Positions 25,617 to 34,697 of a stretch of DNA of 64,000 nt are shown here, piece by piece. Under the pieces are notes generated by a model. That model saw only the letters and a program-made list of their open reading frames with translations. It searched no databases and had not been told where the DNA came from. Made by a program: the position numbers and the translations under genes. The first letter of the stretch is position 1, and every line of letters begins with the position of its first letter. Source of the DNA: Salicibibacter cibi (GTDB lineage Bacteria; Bacillota; Bacilli; Bacillales; Marinococcaceae). The stretch covers positions 248,001-312,000 of the forward strand of contig NZ_CP054706.1 of the NCBI RefSeq assembly GCF_016495865.1, given 5' to 3'.

Positions 25617-26981
25617 ATGAAAACAGTACGGATCGGGGCGGCGCAAGGTTTCTACGGGGATACCATTGAACCTGCGGTCGCTACGGCACAAGCAGGAAAT
25701 GTTCAATATTTATGTTTTGACGCGCTCGCTGAATTGACGATGTCCATCCTTACGAAGGACAAAGAAAAGGATCCAACTATGGGATATACGAAAGATACGC
25801 CGATGAACATGAAATATTTGCTGCCTTTTGTGAATTCAAAAGGGATGAAAATATTGACGAACGCCGGCGGTATCAACCCGGTGGCCGCCGGAGAAGCTGT
25901 CATGGCTGTGGCGAAGGAGCTAGGTATTAAAGGGTTAAAAATCGCCGTTATTACCGGGGATAACGTCGTAAACCGCATCGATGAACTGATCGATAATGGC
26001 GCTTCCCTCGATCATTTGGAGACGGAAGAAGCGATCGACACGGTGAAGGATGATTTACTCTTCGCAAATGCTTACCTTGGCGCGCGCCCTATCGTTGAAG
26101 CGTTGGAACAAGGGGCCGATGTTGTTATCACAGGGCGAACGACGGATACTGCCCAATTTTTAGCCCCTTTGATTTACGAATTTGGCTGGGGCGAAGAAGA
26201 ATGGGATCACTTGGCTTCCGGCATTTTTATGGGGCATTTGTTGGAATGTTCAGCCCAGTCCACCGGCGGAAATTTCAGTGGCGAATGGTGGAATGTTGAG
26301 GGGATGGAGCAGATTGGTTATCCGATCGCGGAGGTTTCGGAAAATGGCGATTTCGTTGTCAGTAAAGTTGAAAACCGCGGCGGGTTGGTAACGGTCGATA
26401 CGGTCAAGGAACAGATGTTGTATGAAATTCACGATCCGTCCGCGTATGTTACCCCGGATGTGGTCGTTGATTTAACCGATGTGAAGTTGGAAACCATTGC
26501 TGAAAATGAAGTGAAGGTGACCGGAACAAAAGGCAAACCGAAACCGGACGAATTGAAAATGGTCGCCGGTTATGAAAACGGATACATGGGGCAAGTGATG
26601 ATTGGTTATTCGTGGCCCGATGCATTGAACAAGGCGCAAAAAGCAGATGAAATCGTTCGCGCGCAAATGAAGCGGTACGGGTGGGAATATGACGAAATCC
26701 GTACGGATTACGTTGGCTATAATTCCCTTCTCGGACCGGTGGCAGAGGAACCGAACGAACCGTTGAATGAAGTGTATTTACGGATGGCGGTGCGGGCGAA
26801 AACGAAAAAAGATGCGGCAAAGTTAAGTCGCATGTTCCCGCCTTTAGCTCTGGATGGTCCACCATCGATGGGAGGAGCGGTCGGAAATATCCCCCCTCGT
26901 AAGCTTATCGGGATGTGGTCAAGCCTTATCCCGCGTGAGTTAATTGAAAAAGACATCGAAATTCAAATGAATGAAGTTTAA
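25617..26981 (+). CDS. atuA: AtuA family protein (DUF1446 domain)
   Basis: 454 residues from ATG 25617, which GGGGGAGGTG precedes; the open frame from 25584 overlaps the BCCP gene. The N-terminal VRIGAAQGFYGDTIEPAV and TNAGGINPVAAGEAVMAVAK, with ADVVITGRTTDTAQFLAP, are diagnostic of DUF1446/AtuA. AtuA is needed for acyclic terpene (citronellol/geraniol) use in Pseudomonas, but its reaction is not firmly known. The usual C-terminal ferredoxin-fold domain is absent here and occurs as a separate gene at 33156. It lies between the BCCP and carboxyltransferase genes. Confidence 0.9.
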   Translation: MKTVRIGAAQGFYGDTIEPAVATAQAGNVQYLCFDALAELTMSILTKDKEKDPTMGYTKDTPMNMKYLLPFVNSKGMKILTNAGGINPVAAGEAVMAVAKELGIKGLKIAVITGDNVVNRIDELIDNGASLDHLETEEAIDTVKDDLLFANAYLGARPIVEALEQGADVVITGRTTDTAQFLAPLIYEFGWGEEEWDHLASGIFMGHLLECSAQSTGGNFSGEWWNVEGMEQIGYPIAEVSENGDFVVSKVENRGGLVTVDTVKEQMLYEIHDPSAYVTPDVVVDLTDVKLETIAENEVKVTGTKGKPKPDELKMVAGYENGYMGQVMIGYSWPDALNKAQKADEIVRAQMKRYGWEYDEIRTDYVGYNSLLGPVAEEPNEPLNEVYLRMAVRAKTKKDAAKLSRMFPPLALDGPPSMGGAVGNIPPRKLIGMWSSLIPRELIEKDIEIQMNEV

Positions 26982-26999
26982 ACAAGGAAGGTGAGGCAT

Positions 27000-28535
27000 G
27001 TGGAAAGGGAAAATAAAGTGCTTGCAGAAATGGAACGCATCAAACAAGGCGGTCCGGAAAAAAACCATAAAAAAAATAAACAAATCGGTAAACTGTTTGT
27101 CAGAGATCGACTTGAACTATTTTTTGATGAAAATAAACCATATTACGAAACAGGATTATTTGCGAATGCGATGAAAGAAAAACTTCCTTCTGACGGCGTT
27201 GTCGCCGGCACCGGGAAAATCGATGAACGAAAAGCATTCTTTATCGCCAGTGACTACACCGTAAAAGCCGGATCAATCGGAAAATTCCACGGGGAAAAAA
27301 TATTACGTATGCAAGAAGCTGCCATTCGCGGTCGAAGGCCGATTCTTTATTTAATTGATTCATCCGGCGGTCGGATCGATGAGTCTGGTGGCTATCATGT
27401 CGAAAAATATTCCGGGGGCAAAATTTTCTATAATCACAGCGTGCTTTCCGGGCGCGTTCCGCAAATCGCTGTTATGTATGGTCCGTGTTTTGCCGGTACC
27501 GCTTATATGCCGGTGTTCTCCGATTTTAATATCATGGTGAACAAAATAGCGGGGATGGCGATCGCCTCCCCGCGCATGGTGCAGATGGCGACCGGTCAAC
27601 AGGTGGACGTGGAAGAGTTGGGCGGTGCTAGGATGCACGCGACGAAAAGTGGCTCGGCGGATTTTGTCGTTGAATCCGAAGAGGAGGCAGCAGCGGTTAC
27701 GAAGCGATTATTGTCTTATCTGCCCGATCATTTTGAAGCGAAGGTGCCGGAACAACCCGCTGTTGAACCAAGCCGTGATTCGCGTGACATTGATGATTTG
27801 ATCCCGCAAGACCCCAACAAATCGTATGATGTTTTGGAGTTAATTGAATCGATCGTCGACGGCGACAGCTTCATGGAAGTGAAAAAAGAGTACGCAAAAG
27901 AACTCGTCGTCGGTTTTGGCCGGCTTGATGGAAAAACAATCGGCGTTGTCGCCAATCAGCCGAAAGTGAAAGGCGGGACTATTTTCCCCGAATCGGCCGA
28001 CAAAGGGGCAAAATTCGTATGGACGTGCGACGCGTATGACATTCCGTTGCTGTATCTATGCGACACGCCCGGGTTTATGGTCGGTACCAAAGTAGAGCAA
28101 GAAGGCATTCTCAGACGCGGACGCAACTTTATTTACGCGAGCTCGAATGCCAATGTTCCGAAGATGTGTGTCATCGTGCGAAAAGCATACGGGGCAGGCA
28201 TTTACGCGATGGCCGGCCCGGCGTATGAACCGGATACGACGATCGCCCTGCCATCGGCAGAAATTGCCATCATGGGTCCGGAAGCGGCCATCAATGCTGT
28301 TTATGCCAACAAATTGCAAGCGATTGAGGATCCGAAAGAGCGGGCGGAAACGATGCAGAAACTCCGCGATGAATACCGTGCCGGTTATGATGTTTATAAG
28401 TTATCCGGTGACCTTGTCGTTGATGATTTAATCGTGCCGAGCGAGCTGCGGAATGAACTTATCTCCCGTTACGATACATTTGAAAACAAAGAGTTCCCTC
28501 TCCCGAGAAAAAAACATGGTACGATTATTGACTAA
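27000..28535 (+). CDS. Acyl-CoA carboxylase, carboxyltransferase (beta) subunit
   Basis: 511 residues from GTG 27000, with AGGAAGG 8 bases upstream; the GTG at 26991 directly abuts that site. Crotonase-fold carboxyltransferase halves are visible: DYTVKAGSIGKFHGEKILRM and LIDSSGGRIDESGG in the N-half, GVVANQPKVKGGTIFPESAD, LCDTPGFMVGTKVEQEG and RKAYGAGIYAMAGPAYEPDT in the C-half. It is related to propionyl-, methylcrotonyl- and geranyl-CoA carboxylase beta subunits. With AtuA next door, a geranyl- or other branched enoyl-CoA substrate is plausible but not proven. Confidence 0.93.
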   Translation: MERENKVLAEMERIKQGGPEKNHKKNKQIGKLFVRDRLELFFDENKPYYETGLFANAMKEKLPSDGVVAGTGKIDERKAFFIASDYTVKAGSIGKFHGEKILRMQEAAIRGRRPILYLIDSSGGRIDESGGYHVEKYSGGKIFYNHSVLSGRVPQIAVMYGPCFAGTAYMPVFSDFNIMVNKIAGMAIASPRMVQMATGQQVDVEELGGARMHATKSGSADFVVESEEEAAAVTKRLLSYLPDHFEAKVPEQPAVEPSRDSRDIDDLIPQDPNKSYDVLELIESIVDGDSFMEVKKEYAKELVVGFGRLDGKTIGVVANQPKVKGGTIFPESADKGAKFVWTCDAYDIPLLYLCDTPGFMVGTKVEQEGILRRGRNFIYASSNANVPKMCVIVRKAYGAGIYAMAGPAYEPDTTIALPSAEIAIMGPEAAINAVYANKLQAIEDPKERAETMQKLRDEYRAGYDVYKLSGDLVVDDLIVPSELRNELISRYDTFENKEFPLPRKKHGTIID

Positions 28536-28546
28536 AGGGAGTGAAG

Positions 28547-29902
28547 ATGTTGTTCAATAAAATTTTAATCGCAAATCGCGGAGAAATAGCGGCAAGAATT
28601 ATTCGAACGTGTGGAAAAATGGGAATTGCAACCGTGGCCGTTTATTCGGAGGCGGACGCTGATGCTCCCCATGTAGTGATGGCTGATGAATCATATTTAG
28701 TCGGGAAACCACCTGTCAATGAAAGTTACATGAATATCGATAAAATTATGGAGGTCGCAAAAACATCAGGTGCAGAAGCCGTCCACCCGGGTTATGGCTT
28801 GTTATCGGAGAATCCTGACTTTGCCCGTCGATGTGAAGAAGCGGGACTTACGTTTATCGGACCTTCACCAGACGTCATCGCGCAGATGGGAAGCAAAATA
28901 GAAGCGAGGAAAACGATGCATCATGCAGGTGTACCATTGGTGCCCGGGATTAACCACGCGTTGAAAGATGCCGATGAAGCGGCCGCGGTTGCAGAAGAAA
29001 TCGGCTATCCGGTCATGTTGAAAGCTTCCTCCGGGGGCGGTGGCATTGGCATGCAGGTGGCTCATAACAATGAGGACATTTTAAAGGCTTTTGAAGGGAA
29101 TCAAAAGCGGGCGAATGACTTTTTTGGCGATGGGTCCATGTATGTTGAAAAATTTATCGAACATCCACGCCACATTGAAATTCAAATTTTAGGGGATCAT
29201 CAAGGGAACTCCGTTTATTTATGGGAAAGAGAATGCTCCATTCAGCGCCGCCACCAAAAAGTTGTGGAAGAAGCGCCTTCCCCATTTCTTGATGAAGAGA
29301 CGAGAAAGAAAATGGGGGAATTGGCTGTTAAAGCAGCAGATGCCATTGGATACAGTAATGCAGGGACGATTGAATTTATCGTGGATGAAGAGAAATACTT
29401 TTATTTTCTGGAAATGAACACGCGCTTGCAAGTGGAACACCCGGTGACCGAAGAAATCACCGGTTTGGATATCGTTGCACAGCAAATAAACATTGCGGCA
29501 GGAGAAACGTTGCCCTTTAAGCAACCGGGGATTAAACGAATGGGCCACGCCATCGAAGTGCGAATCTATGCCGAAGATCCAAAGACATTTTTCCCGTCAC
29601 CCGGTCAAATCACGAAATTGAGCATACCGCATGGATCGCATATACGTCATGAACTTGCCGTCACCGGACAATCCAAGGTCACGCCTTTTTATGACCCGAT
29701 GATTGCTAAGTTAATTGTAAAAGGCAATACGAGGGAAGAGGCAATCGATTATATGACGCGGGCGCTTGACGAATATGAAGTGGATGGAATTAAGACGAAC
29801 GTTCCCATGTTACAGAATGTATTCGCCCACGCGGCTTTTAAAGACGGGGATACCACAACAAATTTTTTGAAACAACACTTGCAAATAGGGGTTAAAGCAT
29901 AA
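28547..29902 (+). CDS. Acyl-CoA carboxylase, biotin carboxylase subunit
   Basis: 451 residues from ATG 28547 (AAGGGAG upstream). N-terminal FNKILIANRGEIAARIIRTC, ATP-grasp glycine loop KASSGGGGIGMQ, YLWERECSIQRRHQKVVEEA and the catalytic EMNTRLQVEHPVTE are all present. It carboxylates biotin on the carrier protein using ATP and bicarbonate. There is no fused carrier domain, consistent with the separate BCCP gene upstream. Confidence 0.95.
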   Translation: MLFNKILIANRGEIAARIIRTCGKMGIATVAVYSEADADAPHVVMADESYLVGKPPVNESYMNIDKIMEVAKTSGAEAVHPGYGLLSENPDFARRCEEAGLTFIGPSPDVIAQMGSKIEARKTMHHAGVPLVPGINHALKDADEAAAVAEEIGYPVMLKASSGGGGIGMQVAHNNEDILKAFEGNQKRANDFFGDGSMYVEKFIEHPRHIEIQILGDHQGNSVYLWERECSIQRRHQKVVEEAPSPFLDEETRKKMGELAVKAADAIGYSNAGTIEFIVDEEKYFYFLEMNTRLQVEHPVTEEITGLDIVAQQINIAAGETLPFKQPGIKRMGHAIEVRIYAEDPKTFFPSPGQITKLSIPHGSHIRHELAVTGQSKVTPFYDPMIAKLIVKGNTREEAIDYMTRALDEYEVDGIKTNVPMLQNVFAHAAFKDGDTTTNFLKQHLQIGVKA

Positions 29903-29996
29903 TGGAGGGTATAGGTAAAGTTCTTGGTTGTGAATGACCCGGTCGTAAATGCCGATGGAGAAACTTCTGCGTTTATCATTTAGGGGGGCGATGAAC

Positions 29997-31565
29997 ATGG
30001 AAAAACCGACTGTTGCTCATATGTTAGAAAATGCGGTTTCGGCGGTACCGGATAGCGTTTTTCTTCACGAAGGACCAAAAAATGTTACTTTTCGGGAATT
30101 GGATAATGTTACGGATCAATTGGCAACAGCTTTTATAAAGGATGGGCTTCGAAAGGGGGATAAGCTCGGGATTATCGCGTTAAACCAGTTGGAATGGTTG
30201 TACACATATTTTGCGGCAATGAAAATTGGTGTAGGTGTTGTAGCTTTAAATGTTCGGTATCGTGCTGCCGAGTTTGAGTACATGCTTAACCAATCAGAAG
30301 TAAAAGCGATTGTATCCTTAAATGAGTTGGGAGATTTTAGCTACAGTGATTTTTTTGAAGGATTTAAAAATAAGATTCCTAGTGTTGAACATTATATTTT
30401 CATGGGGGAGGGATTTAATGGCAGTCGATCATTTGTAAAAATGCTAGATGAACCAGCGGCCAATCAATTGTTAAACGAAGCAAAGGCACGCGTACGTCCG
30501 ACGGATACCGCGCTCGTTATCTATACCTCAGGAACAACCGGAAAACCGAAAGGAGCGATGATTTCCCATAATAGTGTCATCGCTTCTGCAAAAGCACAAA
30601 TGGATCATTTTGGGATTATGGAAGAAGATGTGACCATCGGTAGCATGCCCTTGAACCATGTTGGTGGTATTTCCTGTTGCGTAACAGTGGTGCTATTAAG
30701 TCATAGTAGTGTGGTTTTGGTCCCGGCCTTTGATCCTGATGAAGTACTTGAAGCTATCCATCATCATAAAGCGACAATTTTTGGCGGAGTTCCAACGATG
30801 TACAGAATGTTATTGAACAATGACAAACGTAAGGTCTACCGTTTAGACTCCCTCCGCCTATGCTTTGCCGGCGGATCGAACGTTGAGCCGGAGCTTTGTG
30901 AACTCATAACGGGCGCCTTACCGAATGCGAGGCTTTCAAACTTATACGGATTAAGTGAAACATCAGGTGCTTGTGTGCTTTCAAAGTCAACGGATGATAT
31001 AGAGAAAGTGCAGGCTAGTATCGGTGTAGCTATTGGTGATTTCGACATAAAAGTTGTAAGCGAGGAGAAAAAGACACTTTTTAACGGAGAAATCGGTGAA
31101 TTAGCTGTTAAAGGTGCCTGCGTAGCAAAAGGTTATGACAATATGATAGATGAGACGAAGGAAAGTTTTGGGCATAAGGGTTGGTTGTATACAGGGGACA
31201 TGGCCTATATGGATGACGAGGGTTATATCTATTATAAGGGACGGAAAAAAGAAATGATCGTTCAAGGCGGCTATAATGTCTATCCGGTGGAAGTGGAAAA
31301 TATATTAGTGGAGCATCCCGAAGTTTCAATGGCTGCCGGATTCGGAGTCCCGGATGATTTTCTAGGGGAAGTCGGACGGTTTTATATTGTTCTCGCTCCC
31401 GGCGCGAGGCTTTCAGAGGAAGAATTAAAAAACTATTGTGCAGGCGTGATGGCTGATTATAAAATTCCGAGACAGTTCGTTTTTGTGGATGACGTCCCTC
31501 TGACTCCAGCAGGTAAGATTCAAAAATCACTTTTGAAAGAACAATATTTTGCATCCCTTCAATAG
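29997..31565 (+). CDS. AMP-binding acyl-CoA synthetase (1)
   Basis: 522 residues from ATG 29997, with GGGGGG 8 bases upstream. The adenylation P-loop IYTSGTTGKPKGAMISH, the LYGLSETSGACVLS motif, YTGDMAYMDDEGYIYYKGRK hinge and the C-terminal catalytic-lysine region TPAGKIQKSLL are intact. It activates a carboxylic acid to its CoA thioester through an acyl-AMP. It is the first of three ligase genes in this cluster, pointing to several acid substrates or pathway steps. Confidence 0.92.
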   Translation: MEKPTVAHMLENAVSAVPDSVFLHEGPKNVTFRELDNVTDQLATAFIKDGLRKGDKLGIIALNQLEWLYTYFAAMKIGVGVVALNVRYRAAEFEYMLNQSEVKAIVSLNELGDFSYSDFFEGFKNKIPSVEHYIFMGEGFNGSRSFVKMLDEPAANQLLNEAKARVRPTDTALVIYTSGTTGKPKGAMISHNSVIASAKAQMDHFGIMEEDVTIGSMPLNHVGGISCCVTVVLLSHSSVVLVPAFDPDEVLEAIHHHKATIFGGVPTMYRMLLNNDKRKVYRLDSLRLCFAGGSNVEPELCELITGALPNARLSNLYGLSETSGACVLSKSTDDIEKVQASIGVAIGDFDIKVVSEEKKTLFNGEIGELAVKGACVAKGYDNMIDETKESFGHKGWLYTGDMAYMDDEGYIYYKGRKKEMIVQGGYNVYPVEVENILVEHPEVSMAAGFGVPDDFLGEVGRFYIVLAPGARLSEEELKNYCAGVMADYKIPRQFVFVDDVPLTPAGKIQKSLLKEQYFASLQ

Positions 31566-31600
31566 CTATATCCGTAAATTTTGATAAAGGGGCTGGAATC

Positions 31601-33133
31601 ATGACAAACGGTGTTGGTTCATGGATTGTTAAGCATTGTGATCGTTTTGCGGATAAGACAGCGATTGTTTACAAAGAAAAGCAATTCAACTATGAACAGC
31701 TCAATGTCAGGGTAAACCGACTGGCAAACACATTGTCGGATATAGGGGTAAGAAAGGGAGACCGTGTCGACGCCCTCTTGTTCAATACGAATGAGATGTT
31801 GGAAGCGATGTTTGCTTGTGCGAAAATAGGGGCTATTTATGTGCCTATTAATTATCGTTTAAGTGTGGATGAGGTGGAATATATTGTTCGGGATTCCTCC
31901 CCGCGCCACTTTATTTATGATGAGAGAATGAAACCGTTGGTTGATCAATTACGGGAAAGAACGACGTTCATTAGCGACTGGATTCACGTCGGACAGCATC
32001 CTCATAAGCGTGACTTACAATATGATCAACTTTTGGCTGGGGCGAAAGATGAAGAACCGGGTTTTGACATTGGCTTGGATGACGTCCATATGATGATGTA
32101 CACATCAGGGACGACGGGGAATCCAAAAGGTGCCATGATCAGCCATGGCAATACTTTATGGAATGCAATCAATAGCATCCATTTTAGGTCTATAGATGCC
32201 GAAGATACAACGTTGGCCGTTGCTCCCATGTTTCATATCGGCGCCATGGGTGTGTCGGCAACGCCCCTCTTGTATAAAGGCGGGACCGTTGTATTGGAAG
32301 ATCAATTCGATCCTCGTACTGTGCTGGAATTGGTGCAAACAGAAAAATTATCGAGTTTATTCATGGTGCCGGCCATGTGGATGGCAATGACCCAGGTGCC
32401 CAACTTTGACGACTATGACTTAAGCTCAATAAAGTACAATATTTCCGGTGGTGCCCCGTGTCCCGTAACGGTCATTGAATTTTTCCAACAAAGAAATATA
32501 CCATTTTATGAAGGGTTCGGCCTTACGGAAACCGCCCCGAGCGTTAGTTTATTAGATCCGGAAAATAGTTTTCGAAAAAATGGCTCTATAGGGAAACCGT
32601 TATTCCATGTGGACGTCAAAATTGTTGATGAGCATGGCCAACAAGTACCGACGGGAGCAGTAGGTGAACTGTTGATTAAAGGACCGAATGTATTTGTCGG
32701 CTATTGGAATAAGCCGGAGAAAACAAAAGAAGCATTGCAAAATGGATGGTTTTATAGTGGAGACTTGGCAACGTTGGATGACGAAGGGTTTCTCTATATT
32801 GTGGACCGGAAAAAAGACATGGTCATCTCCGGTGGGGAAAATGTGTATCCCATTGAAGTCGAACAGGTGTTATTTCGACATCCGAATATTAAGGAGGCGG
32901 GTGTTGTTGGGGTTCCGGACGAAAAATGGGGAGAAACGCCGAAAGCTTTTGTCGTGTTGAAAGATAAGAATCAGACAATGACCTTGGAAGACATTGAATC
33001 CTTTTGTGAAGGCAAACTCGCACGCTTTAAAATTCCGAAAGTCATTGAAATCATCGAGGCGTTACCGCGCAATGCTACGGGAAAAGTGTTGAAAACGGCG
33101 TTACGCAAAGGCGTAAAGGATCAAGTGAAGTAA
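31601..33133 (+). CDS. AMP-binding acyl-CoA synthetase (2), long-chain type
   Basis: 510 residues; AAAGGGGC lies 8 bases before the ATG. Motifs: MMYTSGTTGNPKGAMISHGN, YEGFGLTETAPSVSLL, YSGDLATLDDEGFLYIVDRK, KDMVISGGENVYPIEVE and ATGKVLKTALRK (catalytic Lys). It resembles FadD-like and feruloyl-type ligases. Gap to ligase 1 is 35 bp. Confidence 0.92.
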   Translation: MTNGVGSWIVKHCDRFADKTAIVYKEKQFNYEQLNVRVNRLANTLSDIGVRKGDRVDALLFNTNEMLEAMFACAKIGAIYVPINYRLSVDEVEYIVRDSSPRHFIYDERMKPLVDQLRERTTFISDWIHVGQHPHKRDLQYDQLLAGAKDEEPGFDIGLDDVHMMMYTSGTTGNPKGAMISHGNTLWNAINSIHFRSIDAEDTTLAVAPMFHIGAMGVSATPLLYKGGTVVLEDQFDPRTVLELVQTEKLSSLFMVPAMWMAMTQVPNFDDYDLSSIKYNISGGAPCPVTVIEFFQQRNIPFYEGFGLTETAPSVSLLDPENSFRKNGSIGKPLFHVDVKIVDEHGQQVPTGAVGELLIKGPNVFVGYWNKPEKTKEALQNGWFYSGDLATLDDEGFLYIVDRKKDMVISGGENVYPIEVEQVLFRHPNIKEAGVVGVPDEKWGETPKAFVVLKDKNQTMTLEDIESFCEGKLARFKIPKVIEIIEALPRNATGKVLKTALRKGVKDQVK

Positions 33134-33155
33134 TGATTTAAAAAGAGGTGAAAAA

Positions 33156-33518
33156 ATGTCGACCATCCAGTTAAAAAATGTTGCGCAAGCTAGGTCTGGA
33201 GACAAAGGTAATAAAGTTGATCTCGGACTTTTCGTTAATGATAAAGAACTTTACGATGTATTGCTTCAACAGGTCACTGTAGAAAAAGTAAAAGATCATT
33301 TCCAAGGACTGGTCTTTGGTGATGTTTACCGTTATGAGCTGCCCAACATTTTAGCGTTAAAATTTGTGTGTGAAGACGCATTGAATGGGGGAGGCTCAGC
33401 GTCGCTACGAATCGATAATTTGGGGAAAACATTTGGGTCCGCTCTCTTGCGCATGAACATCGAGGTTTCAGATGAGTTATTGGAAAAATTGCAAGCAAAC
33501 GCAAAAGTATTCAACTAA
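33156..33518 (+). CDS. AtuA C-terminal-like (ferredoxin-fold) domain protein
   Basis: 120 residues with AAAGAGGTG upstream. ARSGDKGNKVDLGLF, RYELPNILALKFVCEDALNG and GGSASLRIDNLGKTFGSALL followed by RMNIEV match the C-terminal domain normally fused to DUF1446 in AtuA. It thus supplies in trans the domain missing from the AtuA at 25617. No enzymatic role is established for this domain. It overlaps nothing but is 7 bp from the following acyl-CoA dehydrogenase. Confidence 0.82.
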   Translation: MSTIQLKNVAQARSGDKGNKVDLGLFVNDKELYDVLLQQVTVEKVKDHFQGLVFGDVYRYELPNILALKFVCEDALNGGGSASLRIDNLGKTFGSALLRMNIEVSDELLEKLQANAKVFN

Positions 33519-33525
33519 AAAGGAG

Positions 33526-34683
33526 ATGAGCGCGATCACACGTCAACCATATTTTACAGAAGAGCATGAAAAAATGCGAAAAACAATACGAAAATTCGTA
33601 AAAGAGGAACTCAGGCCCCATGCGGATGAATGGGAGGAAGCAGGTGAGTTCCCCCGCGATATCTTTAAGAGAATGGGGGACTTAGGTTTTCTCGGCTTAT
33701 ACTACCCTGAGGAAGTCGGCGGCCAGGGCGGCGATTATTTTATGGCGCTTGTTTTTGCCGAGGAGATGCATGCCTGCGGAAGCGGCGGTGTTTCCATGGC
33801 AACGGCCGTACAGACCGATATGGCGACACCGCCGATCCTTAAATTCGGGACGAAAGATCAGCATGAGCGGTTTTTGAAACCGGCTTTGAAAGGCGAAAAA
33901 ATGGCATCCATCGGTATATCGGAGCCGAACCACGGATCGGATGTGGCGTCCATTGAGACTCGGGCAAGAAGAGAAGGCGATGAATGGGTCATTAATGGTG
34001 CGAAGACGTACATTACAAACGGACCGCGCGCTGACTTTATTACATTGGTCACCCGAACATCGGATGAACCGGGTTATAAGGGCATCAGTTTATTTCTCGT
34101 TGAATCGGATCGCCCAGGTTTTTCTGTCAGCAAAAAATTGGATAAGGTCGGCATGCGCGCATCGGACACGGCAGAACTGATTTTCGAAGATGTCAGAGTT
34201 CCCCATGAAAATTTGTTGGGCGTGGAAGGTCAAGGGTTTTATCAGATTATGTGGGAACTGCAAGGAGAGCGTTTAATCAGCGCCGCGGGAGCTGTTGCCG
34301 GAGCCGAACATACCTATAACCAGGTGCTTGACTATGCGAAAAATCGCAAGCAATTCGGTCGTCCGATCGTAGACAATCAAGTGATCGCCCATCTGTTCGC
34401 AGAAATGGCAACGGAAATCGAGCTGTGCCGTGAAATGACCTATGCCACCGCCTATCGATTTCAACAGGGAGAAGTGCCAACGAAAGAAATATCGATCACA
34501 AAACTGGCTTGTTCACAAATGGCTCACTGGGTCGCGGATCGTGCCTTGCAAATCTACGGTGGAAACGGTTACATGGAAGAATATCCGGCCGCACGTTCCT
34601 GGCGTGATTCCCGCCTGGCTCGAATCGGAGCCGGCACCGATGAAGTCATGAAACAAATTATAGCGAAACAAATCGGTTTATAA
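33526..34683 (+). CDS. Acyl-CoA dehydrogenase (1), isovaleryl/long-chain type
   Basis: 385 residues from ATG 33526. FAD/acyl-CoA motifs: GISEPNHGSDVASIETRARR, YITNGPRADFITLVTR, and QFGRPIVDNQVIAHLFAEMA. The C-terminal Glu of short-chain enzymes (YEGT) is replaced by IGAGTDEV, while LQGERLISAAG offers the alternative glutamate used by isovaleryl- and long-chain dehydrogenases. The start is odd: AGGAG directly abuts the ATG (zero spacing) and no better in-frame start exists nearby except a rare ATC at 33535. Confidence 0.9.
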   Translation: MSAITRQPYFTEEHEKMRKTIRKFVKEELRPHADEWEEAGEFPRDIFKRMGDLGFLGLYYPEEVGGQGGDYFMALVFAEEMHACGSGGVSMATAVQTDMATPPILKFGTKDQHERFLKPALKGEKMASIGISEPNHGSDVASIETRARREGDEWVINGAKTYITNGPRADFITLVTRTSDEPGYKGISLFLVESDRPGFSVSKKLDKVGMRASDTAELIFEDVRVPHENLLGVEGQGFYQIMWELQGERLISAAGAVAGAEHTYNQVLDYAKNRKQFGRPIVDNQVIAHLFAEMATEIELCREMTYATAYRFQQGEVPTKEISITKLACSQMAHWVADRALQIYGGNGYMEEYPAARSWRDSRLARIGAGTDEVMKQIIAKQIGL

Positions 34684-34697
34684 AATGGGGGGATACG

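Noticed and set aside
26449..26865. 138-codon antisense frame within the AtuA gene
   Set aside because: It lies wholly opposite a well-supported gene; its sequence is the third-frame shadow typical of that codon usage.
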